A DNA stretch of 11,807 bases from Deltaproteobacteria bacterium (GTDB taxonomy: Bacteria > Desulfobacterota_B > Binatia > UBA9968): NCBI GenBank assembly GCA_016193385.1, contig JACPSF010000006.1:1-11807 (forward strand), in the 5' to 3' direction. The notes beneath the pieces are model-generated. The model made no database searches, was not told the DNA's origin, and worked only from the letters and a program-made list of their open reading frames with translations. How positions within the stretch are numbered: the first letter of the stretch is position 1; every line of letters starts with the position of its first letter. Positions 5,319 to 11,807 of the stretch are shown here, in pieces. The position numbers and the translations under genes are program-made.

Positions 5319-7436
5319 GTGTCGCTTTTTTTTCTCCATCCTGCCTACCTCTACGGCCTCTTTGCCGCCTCGTTGCCTCTGCTGATCCATTTACTCAACC
5401 GGCGCAGGTTAAAAAGGGTGCGCTTTCCTGCGGTGCGCTTCATTTTACTTTCCCAGCGACGCATCTCCCGCAGCCATCGCCTGCGCCATTGGATCGTGCT
5501 CGCGCTCAGGACCTTTGCCGTGTGCCTTCTGGTCCTGCTCCTGAGCCGCCCCGTATTCCAGACCGGTGCGGGACTCTTCGCCGGGGGCGGTCCCCTTTCC
5601 GTCATCGTCCTTCTGGACAACTCGCTCAGCATGAAATGGAGCCAAGCGGGCGAAGAAGGGTTTGATCGGGCCAAAGAGGCGACGCGGCGGCTTTTCTCCT
5701 CGTTTCGAGAGGGCGACCGCGGCGCCGTGATCCCCACCACCCGTCCGGGGAGCGGTCCCTGGCGCCTAAAAGCCGAGCGCGAGGTCCTCATCAGGGACCT
5801 TGAAGGCATCAAGATCGCCGGCGGGACAGCCGACTTTTCGCTCGCGCTGAAGCAAGCTTACGCGCTCCTCAGGGAGCCAGCGGGACAAAAGGAGATCTGG
5901 CTGATCACTGACATGGGCCTCACGGGCTGGGATGGCTTCAGCCTATCGCAACTGGAGCAATACGATCCTCTCATTCCGCTGAAGATCCTCAAAGTCGGTG
6001 AGCCGAGCCGGCTCCCGAATGCCACCCTCAAAGAGATCAAGTTTGGAAGCCAGGGAGTTGGCGTCGGGATGCCGATCCATCTACAAGCTCAGCTTGTCAA
6101 CTTCAGCGACCAGGAGATCAGGGACCTGCTCGTCGTGCTCAATCTTGAGGGGAAAAACCAAGAGCAAAAGCTCGTCAACCTGCCCGCCGAGGCTGAGCTG
6201 GCGGTAAGCTTTCAGCTGAGCCTCAACCGGCCGGGAGCGTACTCTGGCCACCTAGAGCTTAGAAAGGCCGGACTTGCGGGAAATCCGACAGCTTACTTCA
6301 CCCTTGACGTCCAGGATAAGCTCAGGGCTTTGATTGTGGATGGCGATCCGGGAATCTCTCTGGTCCAAAGCGAGACCTTTTTCTTGACCCGGGCGCTGAA
6401 CCCCGCAGGCGAAAAGGATTCCTCCCTCTTCCTCCCTACCGTGGTCATACCCGAAGCCCTCAGCACGATCGACTTAGACTCGTACCAGGCCCTCGTCTTT
6501 TGTAACGTACCGGTGATCTCGGACCGCCTCCTTCCCAAGCTCCGGGATTACCTCGCCCGGGGCGGAGGAATCCTCTTTTTCGTCGGTGACCGCGTGCAAA
6601 TGGAGGATTACAATCGCAAGCTCTTTCTCTCCTCGCCCTCAATCCTCCCGGCGCGCATGAGCGAGAAAAAAGAATCTGCCGGCGCTGCGGGAGAAACGAT
6701 AGACAAGCTCGATGCAGGCCATCCTGCCCTCCAGGGGATTAAAGAACCGATCCTGCAGGAATCGCTCAGGTCAACGCGCGTTCTGGGCTATTTTCTTACC
6801 GAGCGGGACGGAAGCTCCGCCTTGCTCTCCTTGAGCAACGGCGCCCCGCTCCTGCTCGAGAAAAAAGTGGGCTCGGGACGGGTCCTCTTTTTTGCCACCG
6901 CCGCCGATCGGGATTGGAGCGACCTCCCGCTCAAGACCGTCTATCTTCCTCTGGTGCAGTCTCTGGTGAGCTATCTCGCCGGAGGCAGAAGGGGAACGGC
7001 GGATGCGGGTCTCCCGGTTGGAAATTCAAAGACGATTTCGTTTCCGCCGTCTTTTGTCGGCAGGAGCCTGCGCGTGGTGAGGCCGGATCAGGCGGAGACG
7101 GAGGTTTCCCTGAAGGCTGAGGGCGGGAAGGCGACAGCCGTCATCACCGAAAACGACCTTACGGGGATTTACCGCCTCTTTCTGCCGGACACGGCTGGCG
7201 GCGGGGTCCCTACCCCGCGGCTCTACGCGGTCAATTCGCCATTCCTCGAATCGCGCCTGAAACGCACCGACGACAACGAGCTTCGGACCAAGCTCAGCCC
7301 GATTCGCGCGGAGATCATTCCGTTGAAGTCCCTCGATGAAGGAGGAAGGAGCTGGGATCTCTCCTTTTCTTTTTTGCTCCTCCTCATGGTAACGTTGGCC
7401 GCGGAAGGTTGGCTCGCCCAGCGCAGCAATGAATAG
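5319..7436 (+). CDS. BatA-like membrane vWA protein with GATase-like domain
   Basis: A 705-residue inner-membrane protein. The N-terminus is the double-transmembrane BatA-type domain: helix one at about 8-26, the basic LLNRRRLKRVRFPAVRFI motif at 25-42, and helix two at about 57-77. A vWA domain follows with MIDAS DNSLS (100-104), T170 and D198 (LITDM). Next come an Ig-like segment (about 235-330), an alpha/beta domain resembling class I glutamine amidotransferases (about 335-560; LIVDGD, YQALVFCNVP, YLARGGGILFFVGD) with no obvious catalytic Cys-His-Glu set, and a last membrane helix near 680-698. The GTG start has a strong GGAGGGGG site 9-15 bases upstream. The gene overlaps the next by 8 bases. 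The large domains probably lie in the periplasm. Bat proteins are linked to aerotolerance in Bacteroides; the role here is unknown. Confidence 0.9.
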   Translation: MSLFFLHPAYLYGLFAASLPLLIHLLNRRRLKRVRFPAVRFILLSQRRISRSHRLRHWIVLALRTFAVCLLVLLLSRPVFQTGAGLFAGGGPLSVIVLLDNSLSMKWSQAGEEGFDRAKEATRRLFSSFREGDRGAVIPTTRPGSGPWRLKAEREVLIRDLEGIKIAGGTADFSLALKQAYALLREPAGQKEIWLITDMGLTGWDGFSLSQLEQYDPLIPLKILKVGEPSRLPNATLKEIKFGSQGVGVGMPIHLQAQLVNFSDQEIRDLLVVLNLEGKNQEQKLVNLPAEAELAVSFQLSLNRPGAYSGHLELRKAGLAGNPTAYFTLDVQDKLRALIVDGDPGISLVQSETFFLTRALNPAGEKDSSLFLPTVVIPEALSTIDLDSYQALVFCNVPVISDRLLPKLRDYLARGGGILFFVGDRVQMEDYNRKLFLSSPSILPARMSEKKESAGAAGETIDKLDAGHPALQGIKEPILQESLRSTRVLGYFLTERDGSSALLSLSNGAPLLLEKKVGSGRVLFFATAADRDWSDLPLKTVYLPLVQSLVSYLAGGRRGTADAGLPVGNSKTISFPPSFVGRSLRVVRPDQAETEVSLKAEGGKATAVITENDLTGIYRLFLPDTAGGGVPTPRLYAVNSPFLESRLKRTDDNELRTKLSPIRAEIIPLKSLDEGGRSWDLSFSFLLLLMVTLAAEGWLAQRSNE

Positions 7437-8205
7437 AAGAGACTTCATTCGCATTCTCTCCTACGCCCTCCTGGGTGCCACAGGCCTGGCGCCGAGAAAG
7501 GCGACTGCGAGTCAACCGCACGAGCGCGGACGCCCGACTCAGTTTGTTTTCGCACAGATTCGCTACCGGGGTGGAGACTGGAACCCTCACCCCCTGGCGG
7601 TAACTCCTCTGATGGAAGAGCTGATGCTGCGCACCAGCGTCGAGGCCCGCACGGCCCGGCACGAAATTAGAATCACTGATCCGGATCTCTTCTCGTACCC
7701 GTTTCTCTACCTCGCGGGAAAATACGACTTCGAGCCCTTCACCCAGGAAGAGATTGAAATCCTCGGACGATTCCTCTCGTACGGCGGATTCCTTTTGGCC
7801 GACGACGCCCTGGGCCAGCCCGGCTACGGATTTGACCGAAGTCTGCGCCGCGAGCTCAAAAGGATTTTTCCCGACAAGGAGCTCGGTCGCGTGCCCGCGG
7901 GGCATGCTGCTCTCAAGAGCTACTACCTCCTCAGAACGGTCGGCGGCATGAGAATGGTCCATCCTTATCTCGAAGGCATTCAAGTGGGGAACGCCACTCC
8001 CGTCATCTATTGCAAAAACGACCTCGGCGGCGCGTGGGAGAGGGATCCGCTGGGTAACTGGACGAACGCCTGCACCCCCGGAGGGGAAGAGCAGAGGCGA
8101 GACGCCTTCCACCTCGGAATCAATCTCATCCTCTACGCCATGACGGAGAACTACAAAGAGGATTTGATCCACGTCCCCTTCATTCGAAAGAGACTGACGC
8201 GCTAA
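7429..8205 (+). CDS. DUF4159 family exported protein (Tat signal)
   Basis: A 258-residue protein. The N-terminus has a twin-arginine motif (NRRDFIRIL at 2-10) and a hydrophobic stretch (SYALLGATGLA), with likely cleavage near residue 28, pointing to Tat export. The rest matches DUF4159: FVFAQIRYRGGDWNPHP (39-55), an ITDPDLFSYPFLYLAGKYDF stretch, LGRFLSYGGFLLADDALGQPG (GATase-like fold) and a late DAFHLGINLILYAMT. DUF4159 proteins recur beside MoxR, DUF58 and vWA membrane genes in many phyla; no biochemical function is established. The ATG overlaps the end of the preceding gene (ATGAATAG), suggesting translational coupling. Tat export implies the protein folds, perhaps around a cofactor, before crossing the membrane. 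Confidence 0.9.
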   Translation: MNRRDFIRILSYALLGATGLAPRKATASQPHERGRPTQFVFAQIRYRGGDWNPHPLAVTPLMEELMLRTSVEARTARHEIRITDPDLFSYPFLYLAGKYDFEPFTQEEIEILGRFLSYGGFLLADDALGQPGYGFDRSLRRELKRIFPDKELGRVPAGHAALKSYYLLRTVGGMRMVHPYLEGIQVGNATPVIYCKNDLGGAWERDPLGNWTNACTPGGEEQRRDAFHLGINLILYAMTENYKEDLIHVPFIRKRLTR

Positions 8206-8239
8206 TCGGGTGAGCAGGGAATAAAGCGTAGGAATTGCC

Positions 8240-10501
8240 ATGAGCGAAATCTTTTTTATCGGCGCCCTTCCCGGGTGGGTGATCCTCCTGATCGCCCTGG
8301 CGATCCTGATCCTGCTCGTCAGTCAATTCCGCGCCCTGAGACAACGCTTCGGCGCGCAAAAATGCTGGGCGCTCACGGTGCTCCGGGGGTTGGTCTATGC
8401 GTCCCTGGTCTTCTTCCTCTTGAGCCCCGGTCTGATAACGAAGCGGGTGATCAAACTGCGACGGTCCCTGGCCGTGGTCATCGATGCCTCGCAGAGCATG
8501 GCCCTTCCCGCCGCCTCCGATGGAGGCCAGAACCGAGACCGAAGCCCGAGCCGGATCGACCTTGTAAAGCAGAAGCTTTTAGAGGGGAAGGTGCCCCTCA
8601 TCCGGAGACTCGCGCAACACTACGACCTTCAGCTTTATCAATTCCACACCGACCTGGAAGCGCTCCCGCCCCAATCCCTTCCCCAGCTCCGGCCCCAGGG
8701 CAGGGATACCCGGCTCTTCGAGGCCTTAAGGGAAGCGGGCCAACGGGCCGGGCCGCGGTCCGGGATCCTGCTCTTTAGCGACGGCATCGCGGACGGAAGG
8801 TCAACTTCTCTCGAAAAAGGCGTCTCCCTGCCCGTCCCCGTTTTCGCGGTGGGCGTGGGCGAGACCAGAGGCTATACCGACCTGAGGATTGCTGACGTCA
8901 GGGTGCCAGATTTCGCCTTCCGTGGCAGAGAGTTCAAGTTCGATTTTTCCATCCAAGCCTTCGGCCTTGCGGGAAAAACCGTGCCGCTCTATTTCAACCG
9001 CGGCAAGAACCTCATCCTAAGCCGCACTATCGCCATCGACCGAGAGCCGTTTGAAACACGGGTGAGCTTGAGCTACACGCCCCGAGAGGTGGGCCCTCAC
9101 AGCTTCACCCTGAGCGTCCCCGTCCAGCCGGGGGAAGAGATCGCACAAAACAACCACAAAGATTTTAAGATCGACGTCCAGCGGGACAAAATCAGAGTCC
9201 TCACTCTATCGGGCTCCCCCTCGTGGAACTATCGCTTCCTGCGGCTGGCGTTGAAACAGGACCCTTCGATCGATCTGGTCTCTTTCGTTTTTCTCAGAAC
9301 GCCTACCGATAGCGTGGATGTCCCGGACAATCAGCTCAGCCTGATCCCCTTTCCGATCGATGAGATTTTTTTGGAGGAGCTCAAAAACTTCGACGTGCTT
9401 ATCTTCGACAACTTCTCCCACCGCTCCTACTTCAACGTCGTCTATCTCGAGAAAGTCAGGGATTTCGTGCGCGACGGAGGCGGGTTGGCTATGCTAGGGG
9501 GGGCACGCTCCTTTGAGAGCGGGGGCTACGCGGAAAGTCCGCTGACCGAAGTCCTGCCGGTGGAGATGGAGGGCAAAGAAGGCTACGAAACCGACACCCG
9601 GCTGCGCACGGCGCTTACGCCCGCAGGTAAAGCCCACCCGATCACGCGGCTGCTCTCCGATCCGGGGGCCAACGAAGAGGCATGGAAAAAGCTGTCACCT
9701 CTTACGACCCTGAACCGCGTCGGACGCGCCAAAGGGGAGACCCTGGTTTTGGCGAGCGACGGCGCGCGCGGAACCGCGCCGCTCCTCGCCGTGGGAAGGT
9801 TTGGAAAAGGACGCAGCCTCGCCTTCATGAGCGATGATTTGTGGCGCTGGAATTTCATCGCCCTGGGCGAAAAGGAGAGCCCGCAAAATCATCTCAAGCT
9901 CGTGCGCCAGGCGGTGCGGTGGCTGGCCCAAGAGCCGTCCTTCGAGCAGGTCCAAATCGGGGCAATCGGTGGCACCCGCAACCCCGGAGAGAAGATGGAC
10001 CTCAAGGTCCGGGTCTTCAAAGACGATTTCACGCCTGCCCCTAACGCCACGGTGAGACTCCGGGCGGTCGGCCCTGAAGGAGAAGAGATCCCGTTGGACG
10101 CGATGCCGGAATCGGCGGCGGGAGAGTTCAGCGCCCCATTTACGCCGGCGAAGGAGGGCTCCTATCACGTGGAGGCGGAGGCGCACCTGGCAGGCAGGCT
10201 ACTGGGGAAGGCGAGAAAAAACTTTCTCGTGGCCCCTCTTTTCGAGGAGGAGGCCGACGGCCGGCCTCGGCCTGAGTTGCTGCGGCAGATTGCGGCGACG
10301 AGCCGCGGCGAGTTCATCCCGATCTCGAGCTGGAGCGACAAGAGCTTGGAGAGCATGGCGACGCAACTCGAGCGCCTGGCGCCTTCCGAGATCGTCGAGC
10401 AGCGCCAGATTCAAGTCTGGAACACCCTCTGGGCCTTTTCGCTGATCCTGGCGCTTTTGGCGAGCGAATGGTGGCTGCGCCGGAAATGGGGACTGATTTG
10501 A
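8240..10501 (+). CDS. Membrane vWA / glutamine amidotransferase-like protein
   Basis: A 753-residue inner-membrane protein, related in layout to the BatA-like protein upstream but with a different N-terminus. Helices: about 10-28, 45-63, and a C-terminal one near 728-746, followed by a short basic tail. The vWA domain has MIDAS DASQS (82-86), T157 and D181 (LFSDG). An Ig-like segment covers about 215-315. A GATase1-like domain follows at about 316-445 (LTLSGSPSWNYRFLRLAL, FDVLIFDNFSH, FVRDGGGLAMLGG-RSFESGGY), with no clear catalytic cysteine at the nucleophile elbow. A second extracytoplasmic beta domain spans about 570-675 (GEKMDLKVRVFKDDF). The ATG at 8240 follows TAGGA at good spacing. It probably ends the operon. 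Function is inferred only: a large periplasmic sensor or scaffold acted on by MoxR/DUF58. Confidence 0.9.
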   Translation: MSEIFFIGALPGWVILLIALAILILLVSQFRALRQRFGAQKCWALTVLRGLVYASLVFFLLSPGLITKRVIKLRRSLAVVIDASQSMALPAASDGGQNRDRSPSRIDLVKQKLLEGKVPLIRRLAQHYDLQLYQFHTDLEALPPQSLPQLRPQGRDTRLFEALREAGQRAGPRSGILLFSDGIADGRSTSLEKGVSLPVPVFAVGVGETRGYTDLRIADVRVPDFAFRGREFKFDFSIQAFGLAGKTVPLYFNRGKNLILSRTIAIDREPFETRVSLSYTPREVGPHSFTLSVPVQPGEEIAQNNHKDFKIDVQRDKIRVLTLSGSPSWNYRFLRLALKQDPSIDLVSFVFLRTPTDSVDVPDNQLSLIPFPIDEIFLEELKNFDVLIFDNFSHRSYFNVVYLEKVRDFVRDGGGLAMLGGARSFESGGYAESPLTEVLPVEMEGKEGYETDTRLRTALTPAGKAHPITRLLSDPGANEEAWKKLSPLTTLNRVGRAKGETLVLASDGARGTAPLLAVGRFGKGRSLAFMSDDLWRWNFIALGEKESPQNHLKLVRQAVRWLAQEPSFEQVQIGAIGGTRNPGEKMDLKVRVFKDDFTPAPNATVRLRAVGPEGEEIPLDAMPESAAGEFSAPFTPAKEGSYHVEAEAHLAGRLLGKARKNFLVAPLFEEEADGRPRPELLRQIAATSRGEFIPISSWSDKSLESMATQLERLAPSEIVEQRQIQVWNTLWAFSLILALLASEWWLRRKWGLI

Positions 10502-10520
10502 AAGCCGCAGGCCGGTAGCA

Positions 10521-11279
10521 ATGAGCAGGACGCAGCACAGAACGATTTCAGCCATCCTCCTGGCATCAGGAGTCGTCATCCTCTTCCCACGCAGTGGCCT
10601 GAGCTTCTGCCACGAAGTCGAAGTGGTGCAAAAGATCGCGGCGACGCCCCAGAACGCCGTCGGGATCGAGTGGTTTGGCCATTCGACCTTTCAGCTTAGC
10701 TCCTCCAAAGGCACGCGCCCCTGGCCCTCTCTTCCCCAACATGTCGTCACCACGAGCCATCAGCACGGACCCCACAGCAACATCTGGATGGCCAAGGGCA
10801 ACCCGGTCGTCCTCGAAGGGCTCACTTCGAGCGGCGATAACTGGCGGCCTATCAACACCAGCGTACGGGATATCTCCGTCTACACGGTTCCCGCTTATCA
10901 CGACAAGAGCCAGGGACTGCAGCGGGGAAAAAATGCCATCTTCGTCTTTCGCGTTGACGGTCTCTGCATCGCTCACCTCGGAGACCTGGGACACCTTCTC
11001 ACGCCGGCCCAGCTCAAGATGATGGGTAAGATCGACGTCCTGCTGGTTCCCATTGCCGGCGGGTATTTCACGGTTACGGCGAGCGAAGCCCGGGAAGTTA
11101 CCCAACAGGTCAAGCCCAGGATCGCGATCCCTCAACATTACTGGTGGGACAGCGCGCTGGAGGAGTACCTGCGAGCGCAGCCGCGCGTGAGGAAGATCAA
11201 CGGCAGAGCTGTGAGTCTAACCAAAGCGGGGCTTCCGGAGCCGACCGAAATCGTGGTGCTCTCCACGCGGATGCAGTAA
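10521..11279 (+). CDS. Secreted metallo-beta-lactamase-fold protein (UlaG-like)
   Basis: A 252-residue protein with a hydrophobic N-terminal signal (about 9-29), so exported. The body is an MBL-fold hydrolase of the UlaG/YcfI-like type: WFGHSTFQL (51-59), a histidine motif SHQHGPHSN (79-87), AYHDK (125-129), the bridging-aspartate motif AHLGDLGH (151-158) and a final PQHYWW (205-209). Two oddities are seen. The usual HxHxDH aspartate is replaced (H80-x-H82-G-P-H85). The loop between the GHSTF strand and the histidine motif is short and lacks the I/L-x-DP segment common in this superfamily. The fold and several metal ligands are kept, so the protein may bind one metal or act differently. It starts 19 bases after the vWA gene with a weak ribosome site, so it may be in the same transcript. 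Its 3' end faces the next gene with a 5-base gap. Confidence 0.85.
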   Translation: MSRTQHRTISAILLASGVVILFPRSGLSFCHEVEVVQKIAATPQNAVGIEWFGHSTFQLSSSKGTRPWPSLPQHVVTTSHQHGPHSNIWMAKGNPVVLEGLTSSGDNWRPINTSVRDISVYTVPAYHDKSQGLQRGKNAIFVFRVDGLCIAHLGDLGHLLTPAQLKMMGKIDVLLVPIAGGYFTVTASEAREVTQQVKPRIAIPQHYWWDSALEEYLRAQPRVRKINGRAVSLTKAGLPEPTEIVVLSTRMQ

Positions 11280-11284
11280 AAGGT

Positions 11285-11807
11285 TTATCGATTTGCTATC
11301 GGCTCCAGCCCACTTTTCTTGATGGCGTGAATCGCCTCCGGCGACGCGAGGAATCTGATAAGCGCGCGAGCCGCATCCGAATCCCTGGCAGCTACGGCGA
11401 CGCCGGCCGAAAACATGCTGACTCTCTGGACTTCCGGCGGCAGCGGTCCCACATACTCTATCCCGGGCACGGGAAGCAGCTCGCTGATCTGCTGGAAGCC
11501 GATCTCTGCCTCTCCGCGCGCGACCACGGCGCCGACTCGCTCGCCCTCGATTCTCCGGCACCTACCTATCACCTGGTCGGCTATCCCGAGGCGCTGCAAC
11601 AGCTCGGTAGAGATATAGCGGCCGCTCACGCTGACGGAGTAGGCGATGGATTTCGCCTGCAGAAGTGTGCGTTTCAGCGCCTCGACCGAGCTGATATCCG
11701 GCTTGGGCGCTCCTGCCCGTACGGCCATGCCGATGGCTGAGCGCGCGAGGGGAGTACGGCTTTCGGCCAAGACGTTGCCGTCCTTGATCAACTCCGCGAG
11801 CACGGCG
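11285..11807 (-). CDS. ModA-like extracellular substrate-binding protein, C-terminal part
   Basis: A minus-strand frame that enters from the right edge and ends at the stop 11285-11287, giving about 174 residues of the C-terminal part. The sequence matches the type II periplasmic binding fold of the molybdate-type (SBP_bac_11, ModA-like) group: an LARSAIGMAVRAGAPKPDISSVEALKRTLLQAKSIAY stretch, ARGEAEIGFQQISELLPVPGIEYVGPLP, and a closing AARALIRFLASPEAIHAIKKSGLEP. Such proteins bind a small ligand in the periplasm for an ABC transporter. Stand-alone members are common and often not truly molybdate-specific, so the ligand is left open. The N-terminus with signal peptide is outside the window. 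It converges on the MBL gene and is unrelated to the vWA operon. Confidence 0.88.
   Translation of the reverse strand, partial: AVLAELIKDGNVLAESRTPLARSAIGMAVRAGAPKPDISSVEALKRTLLQAKSIAYSVSVSGRYISTELLQRLGIADQVIGRCRRIEGERVGAVVARGEAEIGFQQISELLPVPGIEYVGPLPPEVQRVSMFSAGVAVAARDSDAARALIRFLASPEAIHAIKKSGLEPIANR

Noticed and set aside
7384..8241. 285-codon open frame on the minus strand opposite the DUF4159 gene
   Set aside because: Shadow frame; the plus strand encodes a full Tat-signal DUF4159 protein coupled to its neighbours.

Overview
The window comes from a GC-rich bacterial chromosome. Long co-directional genes sit with little or no spacing. The gene content (MoxR / DUF58 / BatA-like / DUF4159 / vWA-GATase block, a Mak-type ROK sugar kinase, a ModA-like binding protein, integron-type cassettes) suggests an uncultivated Gram-negative, perhaps a deltaproteobacterial-like or Methylomirabilota/Rokubacteria-like soil or groundwater lineage. 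That placement is inference from gene content; no marker gene is present.

Backbone (1-1208 and 4421-10501, + strand): the 3' end of a TPR protein, a MoxR AAA+ ATPase, a DUF58 protein, a BatA-like membrane vWA protein, a Tat-signal DUF4159 protein and a second large membrane vWA/GATase-like protein. DUF58 to the last vWA gene are tightly spaced, and the BatA-like and DUF4159 genes overlap by 8 bases. MoxR ATPases are known to work with vWA/MIDAS partners as chaperone-like or metal-insertion machines. All three vWA-type proteins here keep a full MIDAS set. The most economical reading is an envelope-located MoxR-vWA complex of unknown substrate.

Inserted block (about 1209-4420): between moxR and the DUF58 gene, which are normally adjacent, lie about 3.2 kb of unrelated DNA. 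Positions about 1331-3244 look like a fossil integron cassette array without an integrase (a CALIN). There are short single-gene modules, each starting 20-50 bases after a GTTRRRY-like core site, and attC-like imperfect palindromes after the genes. In two modules the first bases are complementary to the module's own R'' box, as expected for excisable cassettes. Cargo: a possible non-coding module, an unknown 161-aa protein, an unknown 92-aa protein, and a BrnT/BrnA-like toxin-antitoxin pair. Two copies of a hairpin-forming REP/MITE-like repeat (2503 and 3277) lie in or beside the array. The rest of the block is a complete fructokinase (mak) gene with its own candidate promoter.

Right end: a secreted metallo-beta-lactamase-fold protein with an altered metal motif (10521-11279), facing the 3' part of a minus-strand ModA-like substrate-binding protein that runs off the window (11285-11807). 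No rRNA, tRNA, CRISPR array, transposase or integrase gene was found.
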